Shown: positions 39,712-53,900 of the stretch, piece after piece | How the letters are laid out: every line of letters begins with the position of its first letter | How positions within the stretch are numbered: the first letter of the stretch is position 1 | Assembly (NCBI GenBank): GCA_020055645.1 | Contig: CM034546.1 | Coordinates: 103,871,812 to 103,935,811 of the forward strand | Origin: Tomocerus qinae | Lineage: Eukaryota; Arthropoda; Collembola; Entomobryomorpha; Tomoceridae | DNA: 64,000 nucleotides | Direction of reading: 5' to 3' | Position numbers and translations under genes: made by a program | The notes under the pieces: generated by a model | Seen by the model: the letters and a program-made list of their open reading frames with translations, nothing else | Told to the model about the DNA's origin: nothing | The model's database searches: none

Positions 39712-40026
39712 ATACTTATTCTGCTCTGCACTATATCCGTAGTTTAATTTAGGTAGGTTGTGATGGGCATTGTGAGAATATTCAATTTCTATATCAAAAA
39801 TTCGGAAGTTTAAGTACTTTCACACACAGTGCCAATCCTCTCTTTAATCAGATACATTTATTAAATCAATAAAATTTTACCGTTTAATCACATATGGCAG
39901 AATGTCAACATTAACACTTAACTTTCCACAAATAGCTAAATACGTATTTAGTAAACCACGTTAGTGGCATATTTACAGCTATTTATACAAACACTGATTT
40001 AATAGACATAATTTACGAATACTTAT

Positions 40027-41065
40027 TTAATTTGTGGAAATTCCTCCATCCAAATACAAAACATCTCCAGTAATCATTGTCGAAAGTGGACTGGCAAGAA
40101 ATAAAATAGCATCTACTGCCTCTTGAGTTTCTACAGGTCGTTTTATAATGGCCCTTCCTCTTGCGGCTTGCGAAGATGAAGAATTCTTTGGAATATCGTT
40201 GTACATGTTTGTCATCATACCACGTGGACCGATAGCATTTACTCGAATTCTGTGTTCACCCAATTCTATCGCCATGCTCTTTGTCAACATATTAATTGCC
40301 GATTTGGTACAACTGTACATTCCTAGATCAGGCCAAGTATATTTGGCTCCCTGTTAAACATTCAATTAATTTTAAATATCTTTTTTCAAAAATAATTCAA
40401 CACATCATTAACTGATAATAGTAGTAATTACCAGAGATGATACATTAACAATTACTCCTTCAATTTTCGCCGCGATCATTTTTGTTGCAACAGACTGGCT
40501 GATATTGATAATAGGCTTAAAGTTGATACCAAATAGTCTGCAGTGAAACAAGATAACGAGGTCATTGAGGTCAATGTGAAAATTAATCATACAATTTTAG
40601 ATTTCTATTTAAAAAAGCGCACTTTTATTTGTCGTTTTACTTACAAGTCAGTGTGCTCTTCTGTAATCTGTAAAAAAGACGCTGCTTTAAGGACACCCGC
40701 ATTGTTAACCAAGATGTCCACAGCATCAAGGCTGTCAATAGCCTTTCTTGTTTCATTCCAATTTTTTAAATCTACAGTATATATTGAAATATCTGGACAT
40801 TCTGTCTTAAGAGATTCCAATCCTTCGGAATCTTTGTCCACCGCGATAACAATAGCTTTGTCTGCGTACAGTCGCTTAGCTAAATCCCGTCCAAGACCTG
40901 CGAAATATGTGTTAAATCTATCATACAAATGAATTTATCGTAAGTATATTTAATTCGTAATTTTAGTCAATAAAGTGTAGGTGGAGATAAATAATTGTTT
41001 TGAGTACCATTTGCTGCTCCTGTGATAAGTACCCTTTTGGCAGAGAATGTTGCATGTAGTGCCAT
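40027..41065 (-). CDS. Short-chain dehydrogenase/reductase, dicarbonyl/L-xylulose reductase-like
   Basis: Four exons read leftwards (41008-41065, 40645-40897, 40432-40537, 40027-40350) join to 246 residues, the length of classical SDRs such as DCXR. Visible in order are the cofactor motif TGAANGLG across the first junction, the NNAG motif (ILVNNAG), the catalytic-serine strand (IVNVSSL), the catalytic YSCTK (Tyr-x-x-x-Lys) and the C-terminal GDVLYLDGG. An acidic residue after the second strand (VIAVDKD) would by family rule favour NAD(H), whereas DCXR uses NADPH, so the cofactor is open. The expected role is a soluble carbonyl, sugar or diketone reductase. The segment NMLTKSMAIELGEHRIRVNAI is close to the DCXR/carbonyl reductase-2 group. 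It is convergent with GMC paralogue 4 and intact. SDR class is certain, subgroup probable. Confidence 0.9.
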
Positions 41066-44000
41066 TTTGCTGGTATAAAAATAGTTATTTCAATACAATA
41101 TATTGATTTAAAATTGTCACTGTTAGGAATTCAGGGCAAGATGTTTACAAGGTTAATGTGTTAATAACAACATGAAAGTATTATGGTGGTGGAATATAAT
41201 ATCATTTTTAATGTTTGATAACGATAAGGTTATCAAAAGGCAATGACAGATATTAAGTATTACGTAATGATAGGTTATCGAAAAAGGAATTTGCATGTAA
41301 CTTATTACATTACCCATGCGTAATCCCAGCATTAATTTTTATTTAGCACGTCTATTATAGACCTACATATAAGTTGTTTAGCAGCAGCAGATATTGATGC
41401 AATAATTAATTAAGTGCTTCCAGCAATCAGTTTAATACAGAAAAGTGAATTGCAAACTGAATTGAAAACCTGACTGCCAAAGGCCTGGTTTAGTTTCTAA
41501 AATGTACAATGTAGTTGTAGGAGCTGTAGGAGATTTATACAGGGACACATGCATTTGTATTTCGTAGGAGTAACGAAGATTGAATGGAGGAAATACGTGC
41601 TCCCATCACATTTACTTACCATGAATGATATTTGAGATGTAAGAAATATTTGCACAAAATAAATTTCTATACTAGCAATCAACCTCTCTATTGTTAAGTA
41701 TTGTGTACTACAAGCAGCCTATATACATCTAACAAAGAATTAACATAACATTCTGTAGTGCCTTACCGTGTGCACCAGAAAACAGAGTTTTTACTTACCT
41801 ACATGCCTATGTGCTATGAAAGATATTTCCCAATAGTACACAGCAATTGTGCGTGAAGCACATCAGCATGCCCACTTTTACATATTAGCTCAACTCTACT
41901 ATTAGAATTTAGAACTTTTAGTAATCAGGACATACATACGCAAGCCCCAGCATGTAATATGCTAAATACGTGTTAACCGTGTTCGAAACTAAATAGATTG
42001 CATAATGCATTTACTCTGAAACATTAATACATAAAATAAAGCTCAATCTCAAGCTGAAAAAATAATTGTTGCATCTATAAACGTATGATTAAGGTAGATG
42101 GATCGAGTATTGAGTTAGAAAGGGATAGGCATGATTTTATTTCGATATAATATTTGGTACTGTACATTCTTATTTCTTATAAATATGTAAGCACTTCTTA
42201 AAAAATTATAATATGAGTTAAGTAATGTATTTAATCGATTCACACGATAAATTCAAAATTATGAAATTACTAACATTTTTGTTATCCGCTCTAAATAGAC
42301 TTATTTTCTTGCTAGTTCTTCAAAATGAATTATTGTAATACATTCTGTATTTAATACTCTGTCATGTTCGATGGGCTAATTGCCCGAAAAGAACATTAAT
42401 AAAATTTAATGAATGAAATGAATGAGTAAATATCGAAGCCTTCGATAGTTGTGTATAGGTAGATAGTAATTTGATAGATTCTATTACTGTTTTATTTACC
42501 AGTAACCTATGAGTAAAAAAGATGCCCTAAGCATGACGCAGGAAATGTGCCTGAGTTTTTATTTTCACATTTTAAACAAAATATTCATCACTTCTTTATA
42601 CTTGATTATAATGATAATTTCCATTTACCGTTTTTATCAATTATGTTATATTTATTATTTCATTCCAAACAGATGTTCCAAAGCCAATTATGTCGTTGTA
42701 ATAAGTTTAAATTTTGTTGATGCATTCTTTCAATTAAAAAATTATGTTTCGTACATGTATGAGCCCAACTCTAGAGAAATCAGTTTTATTTCTCTATGCA
42801 TATTTAGTATGATGCAGCAGGGCGATCGGAAATATGAAAGATAAAGGTATATGTCATCATGTTGTATATAAGTATAGGATGAACTTTGGAGAGAGTTGTT
42901 CGGTAGAGAGAAAAGACTCCCGGTTGGTAAATATTGCTGTGCAATGTGTATTATGTCCTCATTCCTCACGATCATACGGGCAAGTGAACTGACTTTTGAT
43001 TCGGATCCGATGATGCTTCGTTGAATGAGTTGTGAAACATCTCGTCTCACTTCCCTCCCTGATTTCATCTCCTCAGTTTAGTCAACTGTTTCACTTCACT
43101 GGAATATCAACTGCCTCGATCCCTCCTGGATCATCCCCCAGGGTAAAATGAGACTCCAGCCGTACCCACTACACAAAAAGATCAATCAGTAAATACATAC
43201 ACATTTAACCGATTACAAGTGGCTACATATTCACAAATTGATAAATGGTGCATTAACACCTACATTCTTACAATTGTGCTCATTACCTTACTAGTGTTAA
43301 CTTATTCAATGTCTGTTTTGTCACCAGATCATTTACTTTAAAAAGATCTGACACTGCATGTAAGTAACTTTGATTCACAGATATTATGTGTTGAATTTCC
43401 AAGGACGATGAGGGTAATAACTCATCACGGAAGTGTACTTAACATTTCAACAATAATTCGGATCCAGACTACTAAATTGGAGATGGAAGTGATCAGTTTT
43501 TAGATTTAAATTGCCATCGAAAATAAATGTGAACAGAAACAATAAATTTTTCAATCTGCAATATCAGGTACATTAAGGGATTTTAATTCGCCATTTGTAA
43601 GTGAAGCTTGTATGTATATGTTCTCTTTACAAAATTGTGTTCCAATTGTTTTTAAAGATTGCATATAAGAATATTTGTATTATTGATGTCCTCAGTTGAA
43701 TTACATTTCAGAGCATTATCTAATATACGTTAAATTACATGTCGGTACAATCTGGTGTTATCTGTATATATAGATAGGTATATAGCAACGCATAAAGAGC
43801 AGAAGGAGAGGAAAGAAAGTAAACTCTGCACTTAATAAAATTAGACGTAATTCGGCAAGAGTGTTTAACTTTCCAACTATACGAGTCGATACAATGGGTG
43901 GACAAAAACTGTTGCTGCTCTCTTATCTTTTCACCCCTTTCACTGAACCTTTCTCTTTGAACAGAAAAGACAACGGCCCTTTCACAAAAGTTTCACCTCA

Positions 44001-44977
44001 AAGTCAAAGAGGCTTTTCCTTCATGGCTACCTATTCATTCTTTGATTCAATCACTAAATACATCACAAAAAGACAATACACAAAATGTCTATCATTGCTT
44101 CTCACCCAGGACAATGGACTCCCAAAATTTACTGCACTGTGTGCCTTTTGTCACAGGCTTGAAATTATATTACATGTAAACCTTGTATTACTTTTAACGG
44201 CGACGTCTCATATTGTTGCTTTTGTCAATCTTTTTCAATTGCTATTTAATCATGAAGATTTGTCAGCAATATCCCTTGGTACGTGGATTATTTACCCACT
44301 TGTAAGTGCAGGGGTCATTTAAAATACTCTCCAAATTTTTACCAGCAAGATATATAAAATTGTTTCAGGAAGGGGATCTAATTTAATATGTTCTATATAT
44401 TAAATAAATTCAATTATTAAATAAATGGCTACAGGGTCTGGTTAATAAAAACATTTTTTGTTTACTCATCTTACGTATGGTGATATAAATAAATATATGT
44501 TTCCTCCCAGATGCAAAATATCATGCTTAGAGTGGTAATAATCGATAAAAACAAACTGCACTATAAATGGCAGGCACTAGGTACATTTATCGGACTGATT
44601 TTCATACATACATATCTATGTATATCTATTACTTTCAACATTGCATTGCAGTGAATGGCATATGGGGAAATGTTACGTTGCATACATAAGCAATATTTAC
44701 AAAGACGACCAAATTTTTACGAGGACAATGCAAACCCATTTCCGGGCTCCTTCGGGGTGCTCCTGATTTCATATTTCATCTTTACATAACGACACTACAA
44801 ACCTTACATGTTTGCGACAACAATCTTAGTATAGTGTGGTGAATTATTGCGTATTATGTACCATTATTATGAAAATAGTTGTTCTGGAGAGTGTTTAAAG
44901 GATTAAATATAAAACTTGCTGACAAACATGGTTTTGATTATTTACAAGAATTATACTTCTTTGATTTCACAGACAAA
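41066..44977. other. 3.9 kb spacer upstream of the ETS gene
   Basis: The SDR and ETS genes diverge here, so both promoters lie in this interval. No gene is supported: the frame at 43861-44322 (about 150 codons) lacks any recognisable domain. TATATAAG at 42865-42872 could be a TATA box for the ETS gene with a long 5' UTR intron, but nothing else confirms it. Confidence 0.45.
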
Positions 44978-47900
44978 ATGATTTCTGGATTTGCGGGAGC
45001 AGCGGCTGCAGCCGCAGCCGTTTTACAACAAGCTGCTGTCGTCGAGTCGTCATGGGCCAATTCTTTCCATCCAAGTACAGAAGATTTTCCTTATAATATA
45101 ATTTCATTCTTATATACTTATAGTTATACCGTATACTATACTGTATGTAGATTCTATTACTTATATAGTAGATTTACAACCGTGTTTTTGGTGTCATTTT
45201 GAATGTATCTAAAATGATCACCGTGGTCTTGTAACTATTAGCATGGTCATAGAGGAGCAATAGAAATAAAGGCCACAAACCGAAACGCGTTGAACAATAT
45301 ATGATATTTCCATACGCATCCGGTTGTTTAATATTCAGTAGTTATTATAAGATACCTTCATACTTCAGACAGAAGATTTAGGGTAAAGTGTCTGATATTC
45401 CTCGATTCAATATAAAATATAAGGTTTGTGTACATAGCTATGTAGTGTATAGGATAACCCCAAATAATGTAGCAACATTTTTTACTAATATATTGTCGAT
45501 TTTTTTATAGTATTAGAAAAAATTTCTGCTTCTCTCAGGTCACCACCATCACCACTTTCATCATCATAGCAATTCCCAAGAAAATTTAGACAACGAACTG
45601 ATGCATCCCCACCATAATACACATTCCAACGGGCAGGATCAACCCTCGCACACCCCTTTGTCATATGCCAATAATTGTTTTGATAATAATAACGTGAGTA
45701 CGAAGCATCATTTTGGACATCATCATCATCAACTGATCATGGAGTCCAGCAGCGGAGCATTTCGAAGTAAGTCAAACTAATAGTCGAATTAAGTATGCAC
45801 AAATCCTATTCAATGCAGAAAATGATTATCTAGTGAGAATATGAAATTCGAAAATGTTTTTGAATACTCATGAAAACGACAAGCATAGAAGTTTGCAGCA
45901 AATTATTGCTAAGTAAGATTATTTGACAAACTACAATGTAGGGATTAAGAATGGTATTAATTTTGAGATGTTTAGCTAGGTAAAGAGAAGAGGCTCCATG
46001 GTTTGGTGCCAAAGAACTGTAAAAAACAAACAAATAGCTTAGTTCACATGTCAGATAATAAAAGATAGTAAACAGAGAAAGAAGAAAAGTCGAGTAGGCC
46101 GAAAAAGACAGTGCAAGCCCACCTGGAGCGACTTGTAAATAGCTTTCCCCGTAATTGACTTTTCTCTTTAGTAAGTTGACTTTACGTTTAGCTTACTCAT
46201 ACTTTGTCATTTCTCTGTTATACCGACTTCTATTTATGTAGAGTAAAGAAAGTATGTTTAAGTAGTAAAAGTATATTCTTAGCTTGTATGTATATACAAA
46301 ATGGTTATATATGTAATAATAAGCCAGATTGGAATGAATAGAAAGATCAATCAGTCTTGTAAAACAAAGAAGTAAAGACAAGTCATAAAAACTACCTGTC
46401 TTAGGCGAATTGTTACTGTGTTGACTTTTGAGTCAGGTTCTACATACTCCTTGCTGTGTTTCTGAATTTGGCTAAAATAAATGTATCTTCTTCCAAAGCA
46501 TGTAGTTTTCTCAAAAAGAAGGTTTCTGAGTCAGAGATGATTGAATCTTAGTTGTTTTTTAGTCTGAAATTTCTGAGACTTGGGATTTCATATATTATTT
46601 TTGGCCTGAATTGAAGCTGGAGGACCTTTGTTGTCTGTTTTGAGCTTTGTAGTTTGTAAAAGCAATAAACTGACATGGTAAATACAAAATTGATCTTAGT
46701 TGATAATAGAAAACTTTAAGTTGTTATCAATTTCAGGCAAAAGTCTGCAATCAGATAGTCTATCAATGCATTAGTACTATATTAGATGAGTTTTGTTTTA
46801 GTAGTGAAGAAATGGTTAGTATATAGCGTGCAAATATTATAGTATGTCTCAAGTGCTTATATATTTTACATCTCTGTCAGTATTATTGCAGGGAGATGTA
46901 ATATCTGGCTAGAGAGCTTAGACTGTCTCCTTTGTTTACAATAAAGAGAAGAGGATTGGGAAGAGTACATATTGTTTATTGAAGTAATTAAATGATCTGA
47001 TGATCTATTACTGTATTATGATATGATGAAAACTGCGAGATAAAACTTGTCTTGGGGCTTATTTGTACTTTCTACAGTTGTTGGTTGAAGCTCAACTGAA
47101 TTTGTTCATAATATGCTGTTATTCGATCCAGTTTTCGTATCTTTCCAAACCGTCCTCCTCCTCCCTCGTCAAACTGACCTGACCTGGCCTGCTTAGATTT
47201 CATTTCATTCACTCTATTAAAGTCAAGTCAGATTACTACAAACATACTACACACATATTACACATTTGTAATAACTCGCGAGAATATTACAGAATCCAAG
47301 CAAACAGTTTACTCAACTCCAAATTCGAAAAGTCCCTACCTAATGCAAACTTTAACATCTTCACTATATGCACCTCGTCTATTAGTCTACATCATAGTAC
47401 AAATGTTATTTTCTCATTTCTACTAATACTCAAATCAGTCTGCTAATAATCTATCCTTCATGCACTTGAATACTAGCACATATTCCATTCTATATAAAAC
47501 TACCCTAATATATTTACTGTCATTACTAATGACAGAGACAACCTATCAAGTTGATCATAATGTTGTCACTCACTATTGATTCTGGGATAAATTTTCAATT
47601 CTTAATAAGAGCAATACGCTTCTTTTTTCTTAAAATATACAGTTAAAGTAATTCTGAAGTCATATTATCGCAATGAGTAGCAATATACATTGTGGTACGA
47701 TTTCAAATCCTCTACGTACCTACTAATTATCGGTTACACATTTTTTCTGTAGGACTGTAGTAGATTTGACGGAATGGAACCTAAAAATAAAAAACATTTG
47801 AAAAAGGTCTATTCTCATTATAATTATTTCAGCCAAAGAACCTAGAATACTAAACTTCAGACATAGGTCATGGTCATGGTCATGCTAGCCGAAATTGTGT

Positions 47901-50900
47901 CATAAAATTGTATGAAAATTGTTGACAATACTACTAAAATATGGTAAAACAACAATTTAGAAAACCCCCTTGACGATTCCAGTAACTCTTTGAACTGATT
48001 TTTAAAAATTGTGTAGAGGAATAAAAACTTGTATGGCAATTCAAAACTGTATATGAAGACTACGGAGACTACTGTTACTGACTGTAGGATACAGAAAAGT
48101 ATGTGAAAGTTAGGGGCGATATGATAATTTGACAAGGCGGCAGTAAAAGTATCTACAGTAGGTGAAGTTACTGAAGATGAAGCGTAAATAGGGAATTGAA
48201 TAGGGATTGGGAAGCGAAACAATTGTACAGCGGTTCGTAAAAGGAAGATTCGTCTCAGCTCGTTGACTTTTCAAATGATGCTCTTCTCTTGACGTTCCTC
48301 ATATTTCTCACTGCTATAGTAAACACGAGAAGTTCAATATAGAATATTCTACACTGGATACTTTCCTTCTGATAGAGGATACACCAAAATGTGTATTGGA
48401 GAACAATACTTCATGGATATAGGATTGCTGTATAATGCATCTGCGTCACGTGTACTTAAAAAGGTAGAGACAAATAAATCCTGTGTTAGCGATTGTCGCA
48501 AATGAAAAATTCATTACGACCACAAATACTATTAAATCAGCAATGGTTCAGTACAATTCGGTAGTGCATGGGATTACGATTAGACTTTATAATAACCATC
48601 TTCATCCTTTCTATACATAGATACAAGACAAATACAATCTAATAGCTATAGCTATTGTGCCACATTACTAATACATTAAAGAATATTTACTGTTTTGGTC
48701 CTACTTACAATAGACATGATCATGTGTACTTGTTTAGTATCGTTGGCCTTTCACTGGGGTGCGGATCTATTTTATATTTAGCTTGAGAGCAGCTTATACA
48801 ACTTTACCCAGGCTATTGTCGGTAGAATGGGTGAAAGCCAGAGAAGGGTGCAAACGATAGGAAGGGCGAAGCGAATGGAAACTCTGCTCTGAAGCATACA
48901 AATGCCTCCTTATACATTATTTGTGTAGGATTTGAATTTTTATAATCTCTATAAGGGTATATCAATATCCTAGTGGTTTCCCTATTATTGTTAGAATGAT
49001 AGAATTGATCGGTTAAGTCTGTGGAGTAAAATGAAGCGGAGAAAATGTTTAAAAGAATCGTAAAGAGATTAGTAATGGAATTGAATAGGTTTTCCGGGGT
49101 GGAGTGTGATTTTGTTACGGTAATAACAATCAAGTGCACTTGTTAGCACAGGAATTAGCATTTAGTACATGTGCTGAAGCGAAAGTGTTACGATCTGTAA
49201 TTCATCAGGTCAGGAGTATGGGCACAATTAAATTATTTGAATTCTGAACCCTTGTAGGCCATCATCACCATCATCAGAAGCAAGTTTACATTAAGCAAGA
49301 AGTTACTTCGACTGATATTCACCATAGACAATCATCTTCCCTAAGTTTTTTGTCTCCAACCGCCCCAACGGGAAATTCACCCGAGAATTTATACATAAAT
49401 CCTCATGATGCTCCGAATAATGTTGACAGTCCCAGTAGTGGCTACTACGGAAGTTACCACGGAAGATTCCCACCCACTAGTGACTACAGCTCAACAGGAT
49501 CAGAAATTTTCAATCACGTAGATCATCATCATCATCAAGCTGCTGCTGCGGCGGCTGCGGCAGCTGCTGCCAATCTAATTATGGATTATCACCAAGTGAG
49601 CACTGGAGGAGGAACTATGGCTGTGTCAACAGCTAATCAATTAATTGGCAATAGTGATAATGTCATTAATGGTGGCAATATGAAAGGTGCTTCTTCCAAC
49701 TCAAAAGCCAGAAATTATCCTAACTCTTCCACCTCATCAGCAAATCCTTCAAGACAGCATACGAATGAAGGCGAATGTCTCAATTCTAGGTTTGTGTACA
49801 TAGCCAACCCTCTTTTCTCCAATCCCATTCAAATATAAAGTCTTAATATAGAAGATAGTCTACTACATCTTGGTACAATGTATATTTTTAGCTAATAGCT
49901 AGACTCTTGTGAAATGAATATTATCCTTCTTGATATGCACTACTGGGATTTTTGCTTCGTAGGATGAGATTGCAAATGAATTGGAGTTTGTAATTGCTCT
50001 CATTTCCTTTCCTCACGACAACTCAAAATAGTTTATTATCTCTTTGACTTAGATGTTAATGGGATGTGATGTATTTTCCTTTAGGACTTAATGACTTTCC
50101 AAGATTTTGCTACGATTTAATAATTTTCCTTCCTCATTTTCTTATTATAAATTTTTACGTCTTTAAACTTGCATTTTTTTGTTCTTTTGAAAAAGTAAGA
50201 GCTCTTGAGTTAACACTGACTCTGTTTTGTAAGACAAGAGAATGCAAAGTTAACACCAATCTAATTTACTGCGTATACGTAACACAATAACCGTGTTACT
50301 ACCGTGCAAACCGTGTAGCCGAGTCAAACTCATTCAATATCGAAAATACAGTTACTTATATAATTACCTTTGAATTTCACGAAACGAGCAGACTTGAGTA
50401 CAAATCATCTACATTTAAGTTTTACTTTAATTGATTTAATTATTTTAACTTCTTGGGTTTGGCCTTTTAGTTAAAGAAGTTATTAAATAAATGCGTAGAG
50501 TGATCTTTAATTGATGATGTTTATAGATTGCAACAACCGGGATTACAACCACCTTCACCACTGCCAACACCAGGCGGTAACCACCAACCAACAACAAAGT
50601 CGCATCATCATCAAACACACAATTCGGCACTGACAGAGCTCAATGCGTACTACGAGAGACATCATTGCTATGATAATCAAGGTAAGTTTGACATTTTATG
50701 TATACACTTCAATGAGATATTTATTTTGTACAAGGACAGTGTAATTGTGAAGGCTGTGTGACAATGTTTAACTACAGAAATGTTTCTACTATACAAATAT
50801 ATAGAAAGTAGGCCACATATTTATAACTTTTGATTATTACATAGCTAACAGCGACAAGTACTTGAATATCTCAGTACTCGTTAGTACAGAGTAGGTATTG

Positions 50901-53900
50901 AAAATACATTTGTTCTGATGGAAGAATTATGTCTATTTAAGATCCAAAAGTGTCTAAGATTGACAAAAACAAAAGTAATTAAGAGTTCTTCCTCCCGAGA
51001 AGTAGCTACTAATTGGTTCCTTTTGCCAGTTGTTAATTGAATTTTCTCTCTGCGTGAGATCAGATCACAACGTTAAGTCATCAGCTGTTAAATGAGTTAT
51101 TTTAGGTGAGAGTTAGTAGTACATTTCGGTATTATTATTACATTTTCTCAAAGATTGTCACAAACTCCCCTTTTTCATACGTTATAATAGTAAAAGCAAT
51201 CCTACTATATACTTAACCATAGTACTAAAATCTCAAGATACATAGAGGAATTCTTGCAAGTAATTCTATTGCATGCAATAAATGTAAAATTTGAATTTGT
51301 CTCTGTAGGGTTTTTCATAGGTACGGATTTTTGTGTAGCAAATGGAAAGTGAAGAGGAGAACATTGAAAATTATTTTCTGTACATAATCCAATTCCCCAA
51401 AGGTTTAAATTCATGCAACTGAAATTCAAACGTGCAGTTTCCTCTGTGTACAATGAGGCAAGCGAGAAAAATCATAATTGAACTAAAGAGCACACAGCAT
51501 GTGGTTTGGCGAAAGGTTTCCCCACTCTGCTACAATACCAGAGCTCAGAGAGAGCGAGAGAGCTGTGTCATATGTACATAAGTATAGGGCAGATATTAAT
51601 TTTCATGTTTAATACCTACACAAGCCAAGAGGCATCTATATTTACTATTTACAGAGCAAAACGAGTTTTTCGTATTAGGATTTAGCTTTATTGTTGGTAG
51701 AGTCGGCTAAAGTGATATGTAACAGTGAATGCAAAAAGGAATTCTGAGGAATGGAATAATTCAGATCACTTTTAGTACATGCGAGCATCAGTATCACATC
51801 ATTCATAGCGTATGATGATGAGTAGTTATGTACAAGTTTTCTGTAAAGTGAGCTTAGAACAAAACGCAAAGCTTAATTAACCCTTACTGAATAATTAACG
51901 GGGCTTTTAACGCTCTTTATCAAGTCCTGTGGGGGAACACGGAGAGAAGAGAACGAAATGAAACAAAGTCTCAGCATTGAATTTGAAAAACTACAAATAC
52001 ACATAACCATTTATTCATATCAACTATCATCACTCTGTCTCTATCATTTATGATGTAGCGAAATACTAGATTAACCTCAACCTATCTTGTCCAATTTCAT
52101 ATACTACAATGCTTACATAACATATCTCACTCTAAATTACATACACACTCTCGGATTCGCTGTCAGCTTAGCCTAAACCAGTTAAAGTAAAAGAACATTT
52201 TTCCGGTAAGGGATTTTCATTTAGACTTCATAAGGAATGCAACATAACTTTTAGAGAGACTAGGAATTATGCAAAATCTAGTTGCACAGCTTTCACTTCT
52301 CAAAATCATCCTAGATTTTTCCTAAACTAAGCAAACCCAAAACGAGATCTCTTACCAGACTAAGAAATACTGGATTCCATTACTCTACATACTACGAGAG
52401 AGACAGACGCTGTAGAAAAACCCCGCAACCATATTACAATGTAAAATACACAAAGATAAACATTCGTAGATGTATAAGAGCATTCTACTGCTTTGTATTC
52501 CCTCGGTATTCACTGCTCCCCTTTACTTACGAATATATAGTTAGAACGAGAAAAAGAATACAATCTTTTACGCGAACAAAGTCAAACCTTTATTAATTCC
52601 TAAATCTACTTAAAAAATTAATGGCTCATTAGTATTCAGTCAGTCAGCCCAGCTTTACATCTAGACATAATTTACCGCGAGGAGCCTGGAAAATAGAAAA
52701 GTATTTAAAATTGCATTCCACTTAGTATCTTAGAATTTTTGTTATTCTTCACCTTCCTTAATTTAAGCATGTACTTTGACCTTTTGTGAAAATGACGATC
52801 TGCACTGAAGTAGCTGGCTAAGTATTTTTGGGTAGCAAATTTAACATACACTATTTTATAGAAAACTGTACTCATGATTACCGTTAGTCACTGTAACAGT
52901 TTCACGGGGTTAGCACTGGGAAGTTGTGAGGAGAGACATGGAAATTGTAGCATTCTGTTTAAAAATTAGTAAAAGTGTTCCCCCTATGCATAATAAAGAT
53001 GAGGATCTTTCTCTTGAGGCTGGAACGGCTCAGGCTGAACATGATCTTGTAGACAGTAGTAAAGCAAAAGAGAAACTTCGGGCAGAGTAAAAGTAGTAAG
53101 AGAGAAGCAGAGGCAAGTCAAGGGACTCTTTATGGATTAAAATGTGAATTTAATACGCTTTAAGTATTTCAGTGTTTATAGATAAGCGGATTTAGAGGAG
53201 AATACTTACTGACATACGATATGGCTCCGAGAGTCTTTTCTTACTCTTTAGTTTTAATTTTCATTGGTAGCTTATGAGCTGCTTGGCTTGGGTAAATACC
53301 AGAGAATTTTTCCAATGCATTAAATATGAGCTAAAAAATTAATTTTTAAGCTTTATCTGTCTTCTCTGTATTTCATGATATACTTTACTAGAACCGAGTA
53401 GTCTCTTATATGATGGCAACAACTTTTCCACCTTCTATTTCAGACACATTGTAAAACATTTGTGTACTTATACTATTCACGCAGTAAAAATTTCTATTTT
53501 CAAAAAAAACCAAATATAAATACACGAACGAGCAGTTAGGTTTGCGTTTTTTGTGAAATTGTATAAAACTGATGAGAAGAGACAGAGTAGTGGGTAGAAA
53601 GATGTAGCTGAAGATTTTTATGGATTTATTTGACACATTTGACAGGAGGAGAAAGGAATGGAAGCAACAGTACTCCGTTGGGCTTACCTTTGTCCTTGCC
53701 TCTGCCACCACACCCAATGCCAATAGCGTTACCCATTCTGAGCTCTAATGGCAATTCTTGCTCGCAATGGGGTGCCAGCCCGACGACTCCTGTTCTCATG
53801 TCATCCAACGCTTCTACCAACAATTCTACATCGTCCACGTCCTCATCATCTCATCAACAACCGCATCTGACATCTTTGCATGTGAGTTTTCATTACGACC

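Noticed and set aside
42865..42872. TATATAAG as promoter of the ETS gene
   Set aside because: It is 2 kb from the first recognised coding exon, with no initiator or transcript evidence; TATA-like words are common in such AT-rich DNA.
43861..44322. About 150-codon plus frame upstream of the ETS gene
   Set aside because: Begins with a non-ATG codon, lacks recognisable features and cannot be spliced in frame to the ETS exons with good sites.
47857..48222. 121-codon minus frame in ETS intron 2
   Set aside because: Hydrophobic, low-complexity composition with no motif; typical of chance frames in AT-rich DNA.
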